A stretch of DNA of 64,000 nucleotides from Clavelina lepadiformis (lineage: Eukaryota > Chordata > Ascidiacea > Aplousobranchia > Clavelinidae). The DNA lies in the NCBI RefSeq assembly GCF_947623445.1, contig NC_135242.1, positions 1,860,001-1,924,000 on the forward strand, in the 5' to 3' direction. This document shows, one piece after another, positions 1 to 10,875 of the stretch. How positions within the stretch are numbered: position 1 is the first letter of the stretch; the number at the start of each line of letters is the position of its first letter. Position numbers and translations under genes: made by a program. Under the pieces are notes generated by a model, which saw only the letters and a list, made by a program, of their open reading frames with translations, did not search any database and was not told the origin of the DNA.

Positions 1-206
1 GTTTTATTAATCGGTATTGGATTGTTTATGATTTCAGCTTTCTTTGTTTCTGCCAGAATCTTTGAAACCGTATCTTCCATATTTTCTTGCACTTTAGCAA
101 ATTCTATCTTCATATCTTGTCGCATTGATTTAAATTCTTGTGAAACCATATCACTGATTGCTTTCAATAAAAAATCAACTTGCATACGAACTGAATGACA
201 ATCCAT
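1..206 (-). CDS. C2H2 zinc-finger protein, 5' end only (runs off left edge)
   Basis: Only the start of this minus-strand gene is in the window. Translation from the ATG at 206 begins MDCHS and gives the family N-terminal module: a VDFLLKAISD helix start, then SQEFKSMRQDMKIEFAKVQE, a heptad-like amphipathic stretch, then the start of the linker (PIPINKT). It matches 40777-40982, the 5' end of the 14-finger gene in the middle of the window, so the missing part is probably an acidic linker and a long finger array. The probable role, from family knowledge, is a nuclear DNA-binding regulator. Confidence 0.8.
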   Translation of the reverse strand, partial: MDCHSVRMQVDFLLKAISDMVSQEFKSMRQDMKIEFAKVQENMEDTVSKILAETKKAEIINNPIPINK

Positions 207-529
207 TGCCTAGTTATCATACAACTTTATCACCTATTTGCTGAAAAGAACTTAAAATATTTGAAGACTTTCTTGATTGCGGAAAACTGATAATATGTAA
301 CCAAAACTGTTGGAATAAAAATAATAAATCTAAATAATTTTTTTCAAATTTTACTACAAAGTAAAGAATAGCAGTGACTGTCACATACAAAAACAAAACT
401 ATTCCCTGTTGTTTTGAAAGAATGTTTGTAAAGACTTCTACATAGTTTCAACATGTAAAACACACGAGATCATCTTAAATGACATTATACACCAGTTTGA
501 CCTAAACTTGCTTATAAAAACATTTACAA

Positions 530-960
530 CGATAATGACCAGAAAATTGAGGCCCAGATCCTGTATCTTGAACTTTATAGTTTTTCTTAATAGTTCATCA
601 ACAAAAATATCATAATATATGAAATGGGGACACCAATTCTATATTTATAAATACCCAACAAACGAATATTTGAAAACATTCGAACCAAATTTGCACAATT
701 TTTTAATAAAGTAGTTTTCCTTCACAATTAAATTGAGACACATCTTTTAACTTAATCACAATTGGAAAACTGAAAATTTTAAAATGTTTTCGCCAAAGGC
801 AACCAATATAGTGCATTTTTATGTTTCACAAAATATAGAAAGTTACCGATAAAACATGTAAAAATAGAAAGTTGCAGATAAAACATGTAAAAGTGAACAA
901 ATTAAGCACAAACAAATGGATGCAGCATCTGGATAAATGGTTTGTAAATGTTTTTTAAGG
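530..960. repeat. Repeated 3'-flank module of the zinc-finger units
   Basis: Non-coding block that recurs downstream of zinc-finger genes or relics at about 2390-2790, 3890-4090, 32430-32590, 37890-38290, 41310-41760 and 43160-43360. A recognisable core is GACCAGAAAATTGAG followed by a CCTGTATCTTGAAC-like segment, then an ATATGAAATGGGGACACC segment. It marks the unit of tandem gene duplication: coding region plus 3' flank were copied together. No gene is visible in it. Confidence 0.7.
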
Positions 961-1238
961 GTAAGTTTTTGTCCAAACACCTTTACAAAATATTTACAGT
1001 GCCCCAATCTGAGTTTTAATATGTGTTAATAATTATATTGATTCAACGTAAACGATTTGTGACAAAACAAAAAAAACATTGTCAAGGTCGCTTTCCAGTG
1101 TGAATAGTTTCTTGAATCCGCAAATTGCTGTTTTGGGAAATAGAATTTTGACACACTTCGTATTAATATGGTCATTCTCCATTGTGGATTGTCACAGGAT
1201 ATTTTAAATTGTTGCTTGAGTAAATGAATTTTGACACA

Positions 1239-1817
1239 CCTGGCATTAATATGGTCGCTCTCCAGTGTGAGTTCCCATATGAGTTTTCAAACTTCTGCTA
1301 ACGGAAAATGACTTGTGGCACACCTGGCATTGACAAGGTCGTTCACCAGTGTGACCTCGCATATGATCCTGCAAATTTACATTTTGGATAAATGACTTGA
1401 GACAAATTCGGCATTGATAAGGTTTCTCTCCAGTGTGAGTTCTTCTATGAACTTTCAAACTGTTGCTTTCGGAAAATAACTTGTGGCACATATTGCATTG
1501 ATAAGGTCGCTCTTCAGTGTGAGTTCTCATATGAGTTTTCAAATTGCTGCTAGCGGAAAAGGACTTGTGGCACACATCGCATTGATAAGGTCGCTCTCCT
1601 GTGTGAGTTCTCATATGAGTTTTCAATTTGCTCTGTTTATGGTTTCAGCTTTCTTTGTTTCTGGCTGAATCTTTGAAACCATATCTTCCGTATTTTCTTG
1701 CACTTTGGCAAATTCTATCTTCATATCTTGTCGCATTGCTTTGAATTCTTGTGAAATAAGATCACTGATTGCTTTCAATAAAAAATCAACATGCATTTTA
1801 TCTGGATGACACTCCAT
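1239..1817 (-). pseudogene. Broken C2H2 zinc-finger gene (N-terminal module and finger array out of frame)
   Basis: The ATG at 1817 opens the family N-terminal module (MECHPDK, then VDFLLKAISD and a coiled-coil-like stretch) to a stop at 1623. The finger array continues in another frame from about 1626 with [12 protein letters not shown] linkers and about four C2H2 fingers, ending at a stop near 1243. The acidic linker and first fingers of intact relatives are absent, so an internal deletion joined the two parts out of frame. The array tail to about 1085 is decayed. Copy B (41955-42602) has the same lesion, so it predates the A/B split. Confidence 0.8.
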
Positions 1818-1989
1818 GGTTTGATTGTGATACAATAAAACTGTTATAAAACTATACAAATAATGGCTGAAAATGTGAAAAGTAAAAAGTTTTAATAAAA
1901 AGTAACATATTAATTTGAATAATAATATTTCAAAACCAAAAAATTGAATTGAAATATTAAAAGTACAAATGCGAGAGGAGGAATACATA

Positions 1990-2839
1990 TACAATAGTTA
2001 TGTAATAGCAATATAATAATATAATATATATATTATATATTATAGTAATTTAATAGTACGAATATAAGAGGAGGAAATTTGTTTAACTTGTCAAAGATGT
2101 CAAAACCAAAAAATTGAATTGAAAAAAGTAAAAATGCTTGCAGTGACAGTTGGAAATATGTATGATGTGTATAAAGAGGAACACAAATAACAGGAAATAA
2201 CCCTTTGAATCCCTACACATGATGACAGTAATCTATTTCAAAGTCATTTTTTCAAATGTAATTCAGTCAATTACAAAAAAACGTTTTTGCTTAACTCATG
2301 ACAGCAATTGTTTCTTAATTAAATAAAACACTTGACTAATACTTTCTCCACACATAAACATTAATTGTAAAATTAACATTGCACCTACGAGCCCCAGAAA
2401 ATTGTGAACCAGGTCAGGTATCATAAACTTCATAGTTTATCTTAAACGTTTATCAAAAAACATCAAAATATGAGATATGAGGACACCAACTCTATACTTA
2501 TAAATATCCAACAAATAAATATATGAAAACACTCCAACATAATTTTAGCAATTTTTTAATTAAGTAGTTTTCCTACACAATGAAATTGGGGCACATCTTT
2601 TAAATTAATTACAACTAGAAAACTGAAAATTTGATAACTGTATAATGTTTTTTTGCTAAAAACAACCAATATAGTGCAATTTTATGTTACGTGAAATATA
2701 GAAAGTTACTGATAAAACATATAAAAAAAAAACTAAAACGAAAAACTGAAATGCAAATCACATGGATGCATTGTCTGGATGAATGGTTTGTAACATTAAA
2801 TTTTTTTCAATACGACTTTTCAGAATATTTGCATTTATA
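1990..2839. other. Intergenic: AT microsatellite and zinc-finger flank repeat
   Basis: Contains a short TA/ATA-rich microsatellite at about 2008-2048, shorter in copy B, then the repeated 3'-flank module at 2390-2790. No open frame or RNA gene is recognised. Confidence 0.6.
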
Positions 2840-3565
2840 TCGTTGTGTCCCAGTGTGAGTTCTAATATGTCTTAACAAATATCCTTTTAACGTAAATGAT
2901 TTCTGACAAAAAAAATCATTGATAAGGCAGCTTTCCAGTGTGAATAGTCACTTGACTCCGCAAATAACATTTTTGGGAAACCAACTTTTGACACATCTTG
3001 CACATCTTTTCACACACATTGCATTGATAAGATGTCTCAAGTGTGTGAGTTCTCATATGAGTTTGAAAATACATGCTTTGTTAAAATGAATTTTCACACA
3101 CCCGGCATTGATGAGGTTGCTTTTCCGTGTGGGTTCTCATATGACGCTGGAAAGGGGTTTAGTTCGGTAAATGACCAATGACACAACTGGCATTCATAAG
3201 GTCGCTCATCCGTTTGAGATCAAGTTTGTTTAGACTGGTGACTGGTGGTAGACTGGTGTTTAGACTGGTGACTGATGACTGGTGACACAGCTGGCATTGA
3301 TTCTTTCACTTGTAGTGGGTTTTTTGAGATACGTTTCTGTAAAATTGTTTAATTCTTTTACTGAGTTTCTTTCAACGTAACTTTGTGGTTTAACAATTTC
3401 AACTGTGGCATTTACTTCAATGTCAGATTGGGGAGGAAATTTGAAACCTCCCAATGCTGCAACATTTGGGTATATCTTGTCGCATTGATTTTAATTCTTG
3501 TGATATCACATCACTGATTGCTTTCAATAAAAATCAACTCGCATATTATCTGGATGACACTCCAT
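2840..3565 (-). pseudogene. Heavily decayed C2H2 zinc-finger gene
   Basis: Reading leftward from the ATG at 3565, the start MECHPDN and the VDF of the family module are recognisable, then frameshifts and stops follow. A linker remnant is open at 3260-3454 (includes QSDIEVNATVEIVKPQS, like the linker of intact relatives). Finger remnants with HTG-type linkers lie at 2840-3230. A short tandem GACTGGTGA-like expansion at 3228-3290 interrupts it. This relic is absent from copy B, where the flanks are joined. Confidence 0.75.
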
Positions 3566-4200
3566 GGTTTGATTGTGATACAATAAAATTATACACACTA
3601 TTGGCTGAAACCGTGAAAGGTAAAAAGTTTTAATAAAAAATATAACATATTAATTTTAATAATAAGATGTCAAAACAAAAAAATTGATTTGAAATGTTAG
3701 AAGTAAATTGTAATAAATATGATATGTTTAAAGATAAACACAAATAACAAGGAATTCCAATTGGAATCCCTACACATGATGACAATAACCTATTTTAAAG
3801 TCATTTTTCCTGTGTTCTTAATTAAATAAAACACTTGACCAATGCTTTCTCCACATATCAACATTAATTGTAAAATTAACATTGGACCTACAAGCCCCAG
3901 AAAATTGTAAACCAGGTCAGGTATCATAAACTTCATAGTTTATCTTAAACGTTTATCAAAAAACATCAAAATATGAGATATGAGGACACCAATTCTATAT
4001 TTATAAATACCCAACAAATAAATATATGAAAACACTCCAACATAATTTTAGCAATTTTTTAATTAAGTAGTTTTCCTCCACAATGAAATTGGGACACAAA
4101 AGTCAAAAAACTTCATGTGTCAAACAAAGGTCCAGAAAAACAAAACTGACCGAAGGAATAATCATCAGGCAATATTACATAATGAATGCAAATAGCCTAC
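3566..4200. other. Intergenic, zinc-finger flank repeat
   Basis: Second copy of the 3'-flank module (3890-4090), about 1.5 kb from the first at 2390-2560. The two direct copies bracket the segment missing from copy B. No gene is seen. Confidence 0.55.
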
Positions 4201-4211
4201 CAAACAATTAT

Positions 4212-4330
4212 ACAGTCTGTGGCTGAGCAGTGAGCTCTGGATTCACAATAATGCGGTCCTAAGTTCAGTGTTCCGCACCCAGTGGTGCTACCGTTGAAAT
4301 AGCCTTGGGCGAGGCATTAACAACACCTGC
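4212..4330 (+). mobile_element. tRNA-derived SINE head (relic)
   Basis: The stretch GTGGCTGAGCAGTGAGCTC resembles a pol III A box and is followed about 30 bases later by AAGTTCAGTGTTCC, a degenerate B box, the layout of a tRNA-derived SINE head. It does not fold as a complete tRNA. The same element is at about 43490-43610 in copy B. The family is not identified. Confidence 0.5.
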
Positions 4331-4658
4331 TCTTGTTCTTGTTCAGGCTAGCTTGAACTCTACACTAGAAAGTCAACAAAAGACTTTTCTCAGTCCGAGG
4401 ATAAAGAGTTTTATACAAAACCAACCCAATAAAATAAACAATATCAAAACTGAGGAAGAGAAAAGACAACAAACCTACCACAGAGTTATAGGATCAGGAA
4501 AAATGGCTCACACATGTCTTTTAAGTGACAAATTTAACCTGAAAGACTCTTCATAATATTCACATTTGTATGGTCATGCTTCAGTGCGAACCGTCATATG
4601 CTTTGACAAATAACCTTTTAACTTCAATGACTTTTGACAAAAAGAACATTCATAATGT

Positions 4659-4815
4659 TTTTATAACTTATAATAGCATTGTCCTTGTTGTTTATGCTTC
4701 ATTCATTGCTGCTTTTCTGGATTATTACTGCAATTTATATGTGATTGTTAAGCGCCAAACAACTCTTCTTACCGGAAAAGGTGCTATATAAATGTTATTA
4801 TTGTTTTTATTCATT
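4659..4815 (+). mobile_element. CR1/L2-like retroposon 3' tail
   Basis: Ends in GGTGCTATATAAATGTTATT plus an ATT-rich tail, the form typical of 3' ends of L2/CR1-clade LINEs and the SINEs that share their tails. It directly abuts the zinc-finger array at 4807 and supplies that gene's last codons and stop. A decayed finger (4560-4655) lies on its other side, so it landed inside the old finger array. Copy B: 43938-44095. Confidence 0.55.
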
Positions 4816-5733
4816 ATAATGGTGCCTTTCACTGTGGATAGCCATGTGACGTTGCAAAGAAGATTTCTGGGTAAATGACTTTTGACACTCCTGGCATTGA
4901 TAAGGTCGCTCTCCAGTATGAATATTCATATGATTTTGCAAATTGCACTTAATGGTAAATGACTTGTGACACACCTCACATCGATAAGGTCGCTCTCCAG
5001 TGTGGACTCTCATATGAGTTAAGAAATTGCTTTTACGGGCAAATGACTTGTGACAAACCTCGCATAGATAAAGTTGCTCTCCATTGTGAATACTCATATG
5101 AGTTTGCAAATTGCTGTGACAGGCAAATGACTTGTGACAAACCTCGCATTGATAAGGTCGTTCTCCATTGTGCATTCTTATATGAGTTTGCAAACTGCTA
5201 CTTTGGGTAAAAGATTTTTCACAAACTTTGCATTGATAAGGTCGCTCTCCAGTGTGTATTCTCATATGAGTTTGTAAACTGCTATTTTGGGAAAATGATT
5301 TGTAACAAACTTGGCATTGATAAGGGCGCTCTCCAGTGTGAGTTCTTATATGATATTTCAAGTGTGTTTTGTTGTTGAATGATTTATCGCAAAATTTGCA
5401 AAAAAATCGATTTATTTTGTTATTTCCAACAACCAAATGTGCATCAACTTTAAAAGCAACGATTTCATCACTTGCTGCGGGTGCATCAAGAAAGATTTCC
5501 ACAGAATCACTGCATTCTCCATCTGAGCTTCTTTCAACAAAGCTTTGGCGCTCAATAGTTTTAACTTTGACATTTACTCCAATATTTGATAAGTAAGATT
5601 TTACAACTGATGTTTGCGATGTTAGTTCACTTGGAATTGCATTGTTCATGGTTTCAACTTTCTTTGTTTCTGCAAGAATCTTTGAAACTCTATCTTCCAT
5701 GTTTTTTTGCATTTGTGCAAATTCCATCTTCAT
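4807..5733 (-). CDS. C2H2 zinc-finger protein, 7 fingers, N-terminally truncated
   Basis: The open frame from the ATG at 5733 gives 308 residues: a coiled-coil stretch (MKMEFAQMQKNMEDRVSKIL), a shortened acidic linker, then seven C2H2 fingers with [12 protein letters not shown] linkers. The expected family start lies upstream at 5826 (MECDPATIQVDVSLK), but an in-frame TGA at 5761-5763 replaces the serine of the ISQEF motif. Only re-initiation at 5733 or read-through would therefore yield protein. About 52 linker residues present in copy B (44091-45173) are missing in frame here. The last residues (RHHYNE) come from an inserted retroposon tail. It could be a damaged gene or a functional short form; no splice alternative is visible. 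Confidence 0.7.
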   Translation of the reverse strand: MKMEFAQMQKNMEDRVSKILAETKKVETMNNAIPSELTSQTSVVKSYLSNIGVNVKVKTIERQSFVERSSDGECSDSVEIFLDAPAASDEIVAFKVDAHLVVGNNKINRFFCKFCDKSFNNKTHLKYHIRTHTGERPYQCQVCYKSFSQNSSLQTHMRIHTGERPYQCKVCEKSFTQSSSLQTHIRMHNGERPYQCEVCHKSFACHSNLQTHMSIHNGEQLYLCEVCHKSFARKSNFLTHMRVHTGERPYRCEVCHKSFTIKCNLQNHMNIHTGERPYQCQECQKSFTQKSSLQRHMAIHSERHHYNE

Positions 5734-5826
5734 ATCTTGTCGAATTAACTTAAATTCTTGTCAAATAAGATCATTCATAACTTTTAATGAAACATCAACT
5801 TGAATCGTGGCTGGATCACACTCCAT

Positions 5827-6600
5827 GGTTTGATTGTTATGAGAAACTTAAAATGTATTTGCTGAAAAAAACAAAAGCTAAAACATTTTAACAAAAAATT
5901 AACACAATAACACGTAATCGACAATACGAGTAATAATATAAAACATTAAATCCGAAAAATTTAAAACAAAACAAAATTGTAACAAAACTTTCTACGGTGA
6001 CAATTGTTGGCATTTATGTGTTTCAAGTAAATGGTTGAAGTTGCGAGAATACATATTGAAAATATCAATGGTATGCAACCTAACATTGGTTTAATTTAAA
6101 GAAGTTCCATAAAGCAGTTTTACAGAATGTGCTAGCAGTATACCAACATTAAGAATTTAATATGTCAATGAACCAATATTTTAACAAGCAAGCTTTTTTA
6201 TGCAAGTGATCACACGAGTTATGCTCATTTCTTAAAACCGAACACGTTCAAATTTTTTTACACTTGCACTTGTTTACTTTGCACAGAAAAACGCTGCAAT
6301 TATAACAGCAAGAGTCTATACACCACAAGTATAGGCTAGGTCAGGAGCGTCCAACCTTTTTCCTTAATGGACTAACGGAGTCAAAGATAAAATAGTCAAG
6401 GAGTTCTAAAAAAAACTTGTAATGGAATGGGTATACATGGTAGCTGAATTTGACAGCTTGACCGACTTCACTACAATCTTTGCTTGTTGAAATGTTTATT
6501 GCGGGTGATGACATATGAGTCTCATAAGGTCTTTGTCTGCTTTTCTCACCCTCGTACTTATTTGTTTACCTTAAAGGAAAATATTGTCTTACAATGACGT
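5827..6600. other. Intergenic with one hAT-like end
   Basis: AT-rich. At about 6343 the sequence CAGGAGCGTCCAACC resembles a hAT terminal repeat; related copies are at about 10110, 45765 and 49559. No matching right end was found. Nothing else is supportable. Confidence 0.4.
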
Positions 6601-6611
6601 ACTTACTAACT

Positions 6612-7000
6612 TCGTATGAGGTCGGCTCAAGCATATTCAGCTACAAATTGCAGCCTTTTCATCCCTTCTTCGTCAGAGGTCTTCAGGTCCTCTTGGCCTA
6701 TGAGTGGGTGTAGGACACGACAGTCGAATATGATGTGTTATGCTGTTTGTGAATCTGCACCGCAAATGCCTGATGTTGATGTAAATTACATGGGTTTCTT
6801 GTAGGATGGCGGTGACTTTGCGGGTACTCGCAAGGTGTTCCATGATGTTGATTTTGGCTTTTGTGAGACCTTCAACATTCAGCTGTTACAGTGTGACACT
6901 GTCCTGTTCGGCAGTTCAATCTACCTGCCCTAAGGAGGGCACATGCTTCGGGTCAGTATTAGGCTGCCGACACTTGACACTGAACTTCTTCAAATTGAGC
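6612..7000 (-). mobile_element. Internally deleted non-LTR retrotransposon relic (endonuclease start + RT tail)
   Basis: Reading leftward, bases about 6890-6790 encode LNVEGLTKAKINIMEHL then a VTAILQETH-type motif, the start of an APE-type endonuclease. Immediately after it, about 6775-6620 encodes CGADSQTA, a HIIFDC motif and DLKTSDEEG, the cysteine/histidine tail typical of reverse-transcriptase ORF ends. The endonuclease body and the polymerase are missing. Stops interrupt the frame. The copy B version (46050-46440) keeps QTAEH where A has a stop. Confidence 0.6.
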
Positions 7001-7029
7001 ACAACAATGGTTACACAGGAATGACAACT

Positions 7030-8149
7030 GTATAAACTGATAATATTAAAGCTTCTTTGAACGATTACATTTTAGACAAAACATTGAAACAACAACGGCA
7101 TAAAGACATCCATGTTACAGCGATTATCTTAGTAGAAGAATGAATGAACAGCTGTGCATAGCTGACGCAATATAGGCAGGCACGACATCTATGTTACGAC
7201 TAAAAACAGAAAGTAATCGATACGTAACGCTATGCTATGCTGATTTCCGTAAACATGTATACTATGCTGTATTAGATCTGTATACTATAATATAATATCA
7301 TCAGTTTCAATTATTTTTCCGTAGAACAATTCACTATTGCGTCAGCTAGTAACCTGTTTGTGCTGCCTTATGACATATCAGACCATTTAATCCTTTAAGC
7401 ATCATGATACTGACTTACAAATGGAAATTAGTTCTACAACATGCAAAAATTTATCAAAATCGTTTAGAAAAGACAAAAATAGCTTTCACCACGAGGACGC
7501 TCATATTTAATGAATGCCCAATGAAGAATTAATTTTAAATTTTCAAATACAGTTTAAAGTCAATCACAGGTGGAGTTATGACAAATTATGTAATGACTCC
7601 ATTGCGTGTGCTATCTCTGATTGTTTCTTTAAGTCAGCACAACCTTCATAAAGTCTAAATTGTTATATTTTCCAAAATATGGTTGTAGTCAGATCAGACA
7701 CAATTTCCTATCCATATTTAATCCTAATAGAGCTATCGCTTGAATTGAGTTATGAAAAAGCGAGAAGGAAAAAGAAAGCGGTTTGAACCAAGCCTAAGTT
7801 TTTATATCACTATATGAGCCAATCACTGAAACACATTTCACTTACATCATGCTACGTATAGATCGCATTTTTACAATAATAACCAAAATGTAACATACTC
7901 TACGTCACTGAAGTTCTTCACCACAAGTACCATCAAACTTCATACACTCTAAATTTATGACGCTACTAAAAACACTCAAATACTGATAAAATATCTCGGT
8001 TTTAATGTTTGAGCAACATGATTAAACAAGGATAATAGAGCTTTCTAAATATTACATTTCATTTAACTGGAGAACACACAATCGCTTATTAAAATGCTAA
8101 TTATATAACTCATTACAACTCACTATTACAATCCCCATAGTGGATATCC
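7030..8149. other. Intergenic, no gene seen
   Basis: AT-rich non-coding sequence closely matched at 46450-47570 in copy B. No coding, RNA or mobile-element signature could be supported. Confidence 0.5.
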
Positions 8150-8295
8150 ATGTGACCTTGCAAAGAAAATTTTTTCGTAAATGAATTTTGACAATCCTAG
8201 CATTGCAAAGGTCGCACTCCAGTATGAATTTTCATATTATTTTGCAAATTTCTCTTAATGGTAAATGACTTGTGACAAACCTCACATTGATAAGG

Positions 8296-9531
8296 TCACT
8301 CTCCAGTATGGATTCTCATATGAGTTTTCAAATGGATGCTTTGGGTAAATGACTTTTGGCAAACTTGGCATTGATAAGGTCGTTCTCCCGTGTGTATTCT
8401 CATGTGAGTTTTTAAACTGCTACTTCGGGTAAAAGACTTTTGACAAACTTGGCATTGATAAGGGTGCTCTCCAGTGTGAATATTCATATGAGTTTGCAAA
8501 CTGTTGTTCCAGGCAAATGACTTGTGACAAACCTCGCATTGATAAGGTTTCTCTCCAGAGTGGATTCTCATGTGATTTTTCAAATGGATGCTTTGGGTAA
8601 ATAACTTTTGACAAACTAGGCATTGATATGGTCGCTTTCCTGTATGAATATTCATATGAGTTTGCAAAGAGCTCTTACAAACATATGACTTGGGACAAAC
8701 CTTGCATTCATAAGGTCTCTCTCCATTGTGGATTCTGATATGATTTTGCAAACTGCTACTTTGGGTAAAGGATTTTTGACAAAGTTCACATTGATAACGT
8801 CGCTCTCCAGTGTGGGTTCTCATATGAATATGTAGATTGCTATTTCTAGTATATGATTTGTGACACATTTTGCATTGATAAGGGCGCTCTCCATTGTGGA
8901 TTCTCATGTGAATACGCAAACTGCTATTTAGGGTAAAAGACTTTTCACAAACATCACATTGATAAGGTCGCTCTCCAGTGTGGGTTCTAATATGATATTT
9001 CAATTGCGATTTTTGTTTGAATGATTTATCACAAAATTTGCAAGAAAAATGCTTTTCTTTGTTATTTCCAACAAAAATCTGAGCATTGACATTGCAAGCG
9101 TCAATTCCATCACTTGCTGCAGGTTTATCAAGAAACATTTCCAAAAAATTGCTGCATTCTTCATCTGAATTTCTTTCAACACAGCTTTGTGCCGCAACAG
9201 TTTTAACTGTGGCATTTACTCCGATATCTGATTGAGTAGGAAATTTATTTAACATGGTTATATTTGGGTCATCAATCTCAGTCTGTGAAATCTCATATTC
9301 TTCCAACAGCAAAGGTTCTTCTTTGATAGCTTCAACAAGAGGAAAGACTAGTGCCCTCTCAGAATAAACTTTCTCAATACAACTGCCGATATCAGATTCT
9401 ACATGTAATGGTTGTGATATTTCTTCAATTGGAATCGCATTGTTCATGATTTCAGTTTTTTTTGTTTCTGCAAGAAGCGTTGAAACCATATCTTCCATTT
9501 TTTCTTGCATTTGTGCGAATTCCATTTTCAT
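8296..9531 (-). CDS. C2H2 zinc-finger protein, 9 fingers; copy-specific nonsense upstream
   Basis: The open frame from the ATG at 9531 is 411 residues: coiled-coil stretch, acidic linker with AIKEEPLLLEEYE and a DDPNITMLNKF block, then nine C2H2 fingers. The family start (MECHQGIIELILQEF) is at 9594, but codon 9538-9540 is TGA where copy B has CGA (arginine). Copy B therefore makes the full N-terminus and copy A does not. The array ends at a TGA replacing the arginine of a TGERP linker. Two or three decayed fingers follow down to about 8150. No intron is apparent. It is a probable nuclear DNA-binding regulator, or an allele losing function. Confidence 0.78.
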   Translation of the reverse strand: MKMEFAQMQEKMEDMVSTLLAETKKTEIMNNAIPIEEISQPLHVESDIGSCIEKVYSERALVFPLVEAIKEEPLLLEEYEISQTEIDDPNITMLNKFPTQSDIGVNATVKTVAAQSCVERNSDEECSNFLEMFLDKPAASDGIDACNVNAQIFVGNNKEKHFSCKFCDKSFKQKSQLKYHIRTHTGERPYQCDVCEKSFTLNSSLRIHMRIHNGERPYQCKMCHKSYTRNSNLHIHMRTHTGERRYQCELCQKSFTQSSSLQNHIRIHNGERPYECKVCPKSYVCKSSLQTHMNIHTGKRPYQCLVCQKLFTQSIHLKNHMRIHSGEKPYQCEVCHKSFAWNNSLQTHMNIHTGEHPYQCQVCQKSFTRSSSLKTHMRIHTGERPYQCQVCQKSFTQSIHLKTHMRIHTGE

Positions 9532-9599
9532 TTCTTGTCACAATGATTTAAACTCTTGTAAAATAAGTTCAATTATGCCTTGATGGCACTCCATGGTTT

Positions 9600-10203
9600 G
9601 ATTGTTCTGAGAAACTTAAAATGCTGAAAATACTAAAAAAAAGCTAAAACATTTAAAAAAAAAACTAACACAATAATATGTAACCTAAAATATGAATAAT
9701 AATATAAAAAATTAACTTCGAAAAATTTAAAACACACCAAAATTGTAAAAAACGTTTCTGCTCTGACAATTGGTGGCATTTATGTGTTTTATGTAAATGG
9801 TTGAAATTGCGAGATTACATACGGAAAATATCAATGGTGTACAACCTAACATTGGTTTAATTTAAAGAAGTTCCATAAAGAAATTTACAGCATGTGCTAG
9901 CAGTATACCAACATTAGGCATTTAATATGTCAATAAACCAATATTTTAAAAAGCAAGCTATTTTCTGCAAGTGATCACACAAATTATGCTCATTTGTCAA
10001 AATCGAACACTTTCAAATTTTTTCCTCTTGCACTTGTTTACTTTGCACAGAAAAACGCTGCCATCACAGCAGTAAGACGCTATACACCACAAGTATAGGC
10101 TAGATCAGGAGTGTCCAACCTTTTTCCTTAATGGGCCAAATAGAACCAACAAAAACAGATGATAGATTCTCAGACAAATTTTATATATATGCAATAGTAT
10201 AAG
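9600..10203. other. Intergenic
   Basis: Similar to the 5' flank of the 4807 gene, as expected if the two genes arose by unit duplication. Contains a hAT-like single end (CAGGAGTGTCCAACC at about 10110). No gene is seen. Confidence 0.45.
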
Positions 10204-10875
10204 CAGGGGTGGGCAAACTACGGCCCGCGGGCCCGCTATTGAAGTTGTGATAAGATTGTGTACGACATAGAATTCTCATTTATCGAATCAGCGAAGCATA
10301 ACACTGCGTGACGTAATCGATTGCTTCCCTGTTACTGTGCGTCCATTACGAGTTTTCACTTATCAGTCTTTTTTGGCTATTACGTTCAACGCCGCAACAT
10401 GTCTTTATGCTGTTGCTGTAACAATGTTCTATCTCAGGGGTGGGCAAACTACGGCCCGCCGGCACTTGCAGAAACTCCTACTCATCATTTATTGTTTTAA
10501 TTAAACAGGTTAGAATTAGATGACAAAATATTATTCCCTTTACGAGTGTGTTTTTCTCTTCACTTTCAGTGCGTAAACACACACACGTCAGTCGCGCATG
10601 TATTGCAACATGCTTTCAGCAACTAGCCGTACACTTCTCACGCATTGTTTGATCATAAAATTCAAATACGGTAGCGGCTACCGTAGGCCTTTGTGATGAA
10701 GATTGCGTAGCTTTAAACGTAACTGAGTATGAAATGCAAAAATTGTGTTTAATATGAATATGCGTTTATTTACACACCGGGTAAATTTTCCTACTTTGTA
10801 ATGAGAGTGTGCGGCCCACCGGCTGCAACATTTTTTCTAATGCGGCCCTCAGTACAAAAAGTTTGCCAACCCTTG
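10204..10875. mobile_element. Non-autonomous hAT-like insertion (copy A only)
   Basis: Begins CAGGGGTGGGCAAACTACGG and ends in the reverse complement of CAAGGGTTGGCAAACT. It is flanked by GTATAAG direct repeats (10197-10203 and 10876-10882). Copy B has the empty site with one GTATAAG near 49650. A second left end starts inside at about 10435, so the element is composite or partly self-duplicated. No transposase is encoded. Confidence 0.82.

Noticed and set aside
5761..5763. In-frame TGA codons in zinc-finger genes (5761, 9538, 31011, 39018) as selenocysteine
   Set aside because: They replace Ser, Arg or Cys of conserved non-catalytic motifs, one reads CGA in the sister copy, and no SECIS-like hairpin was noticed nearby.
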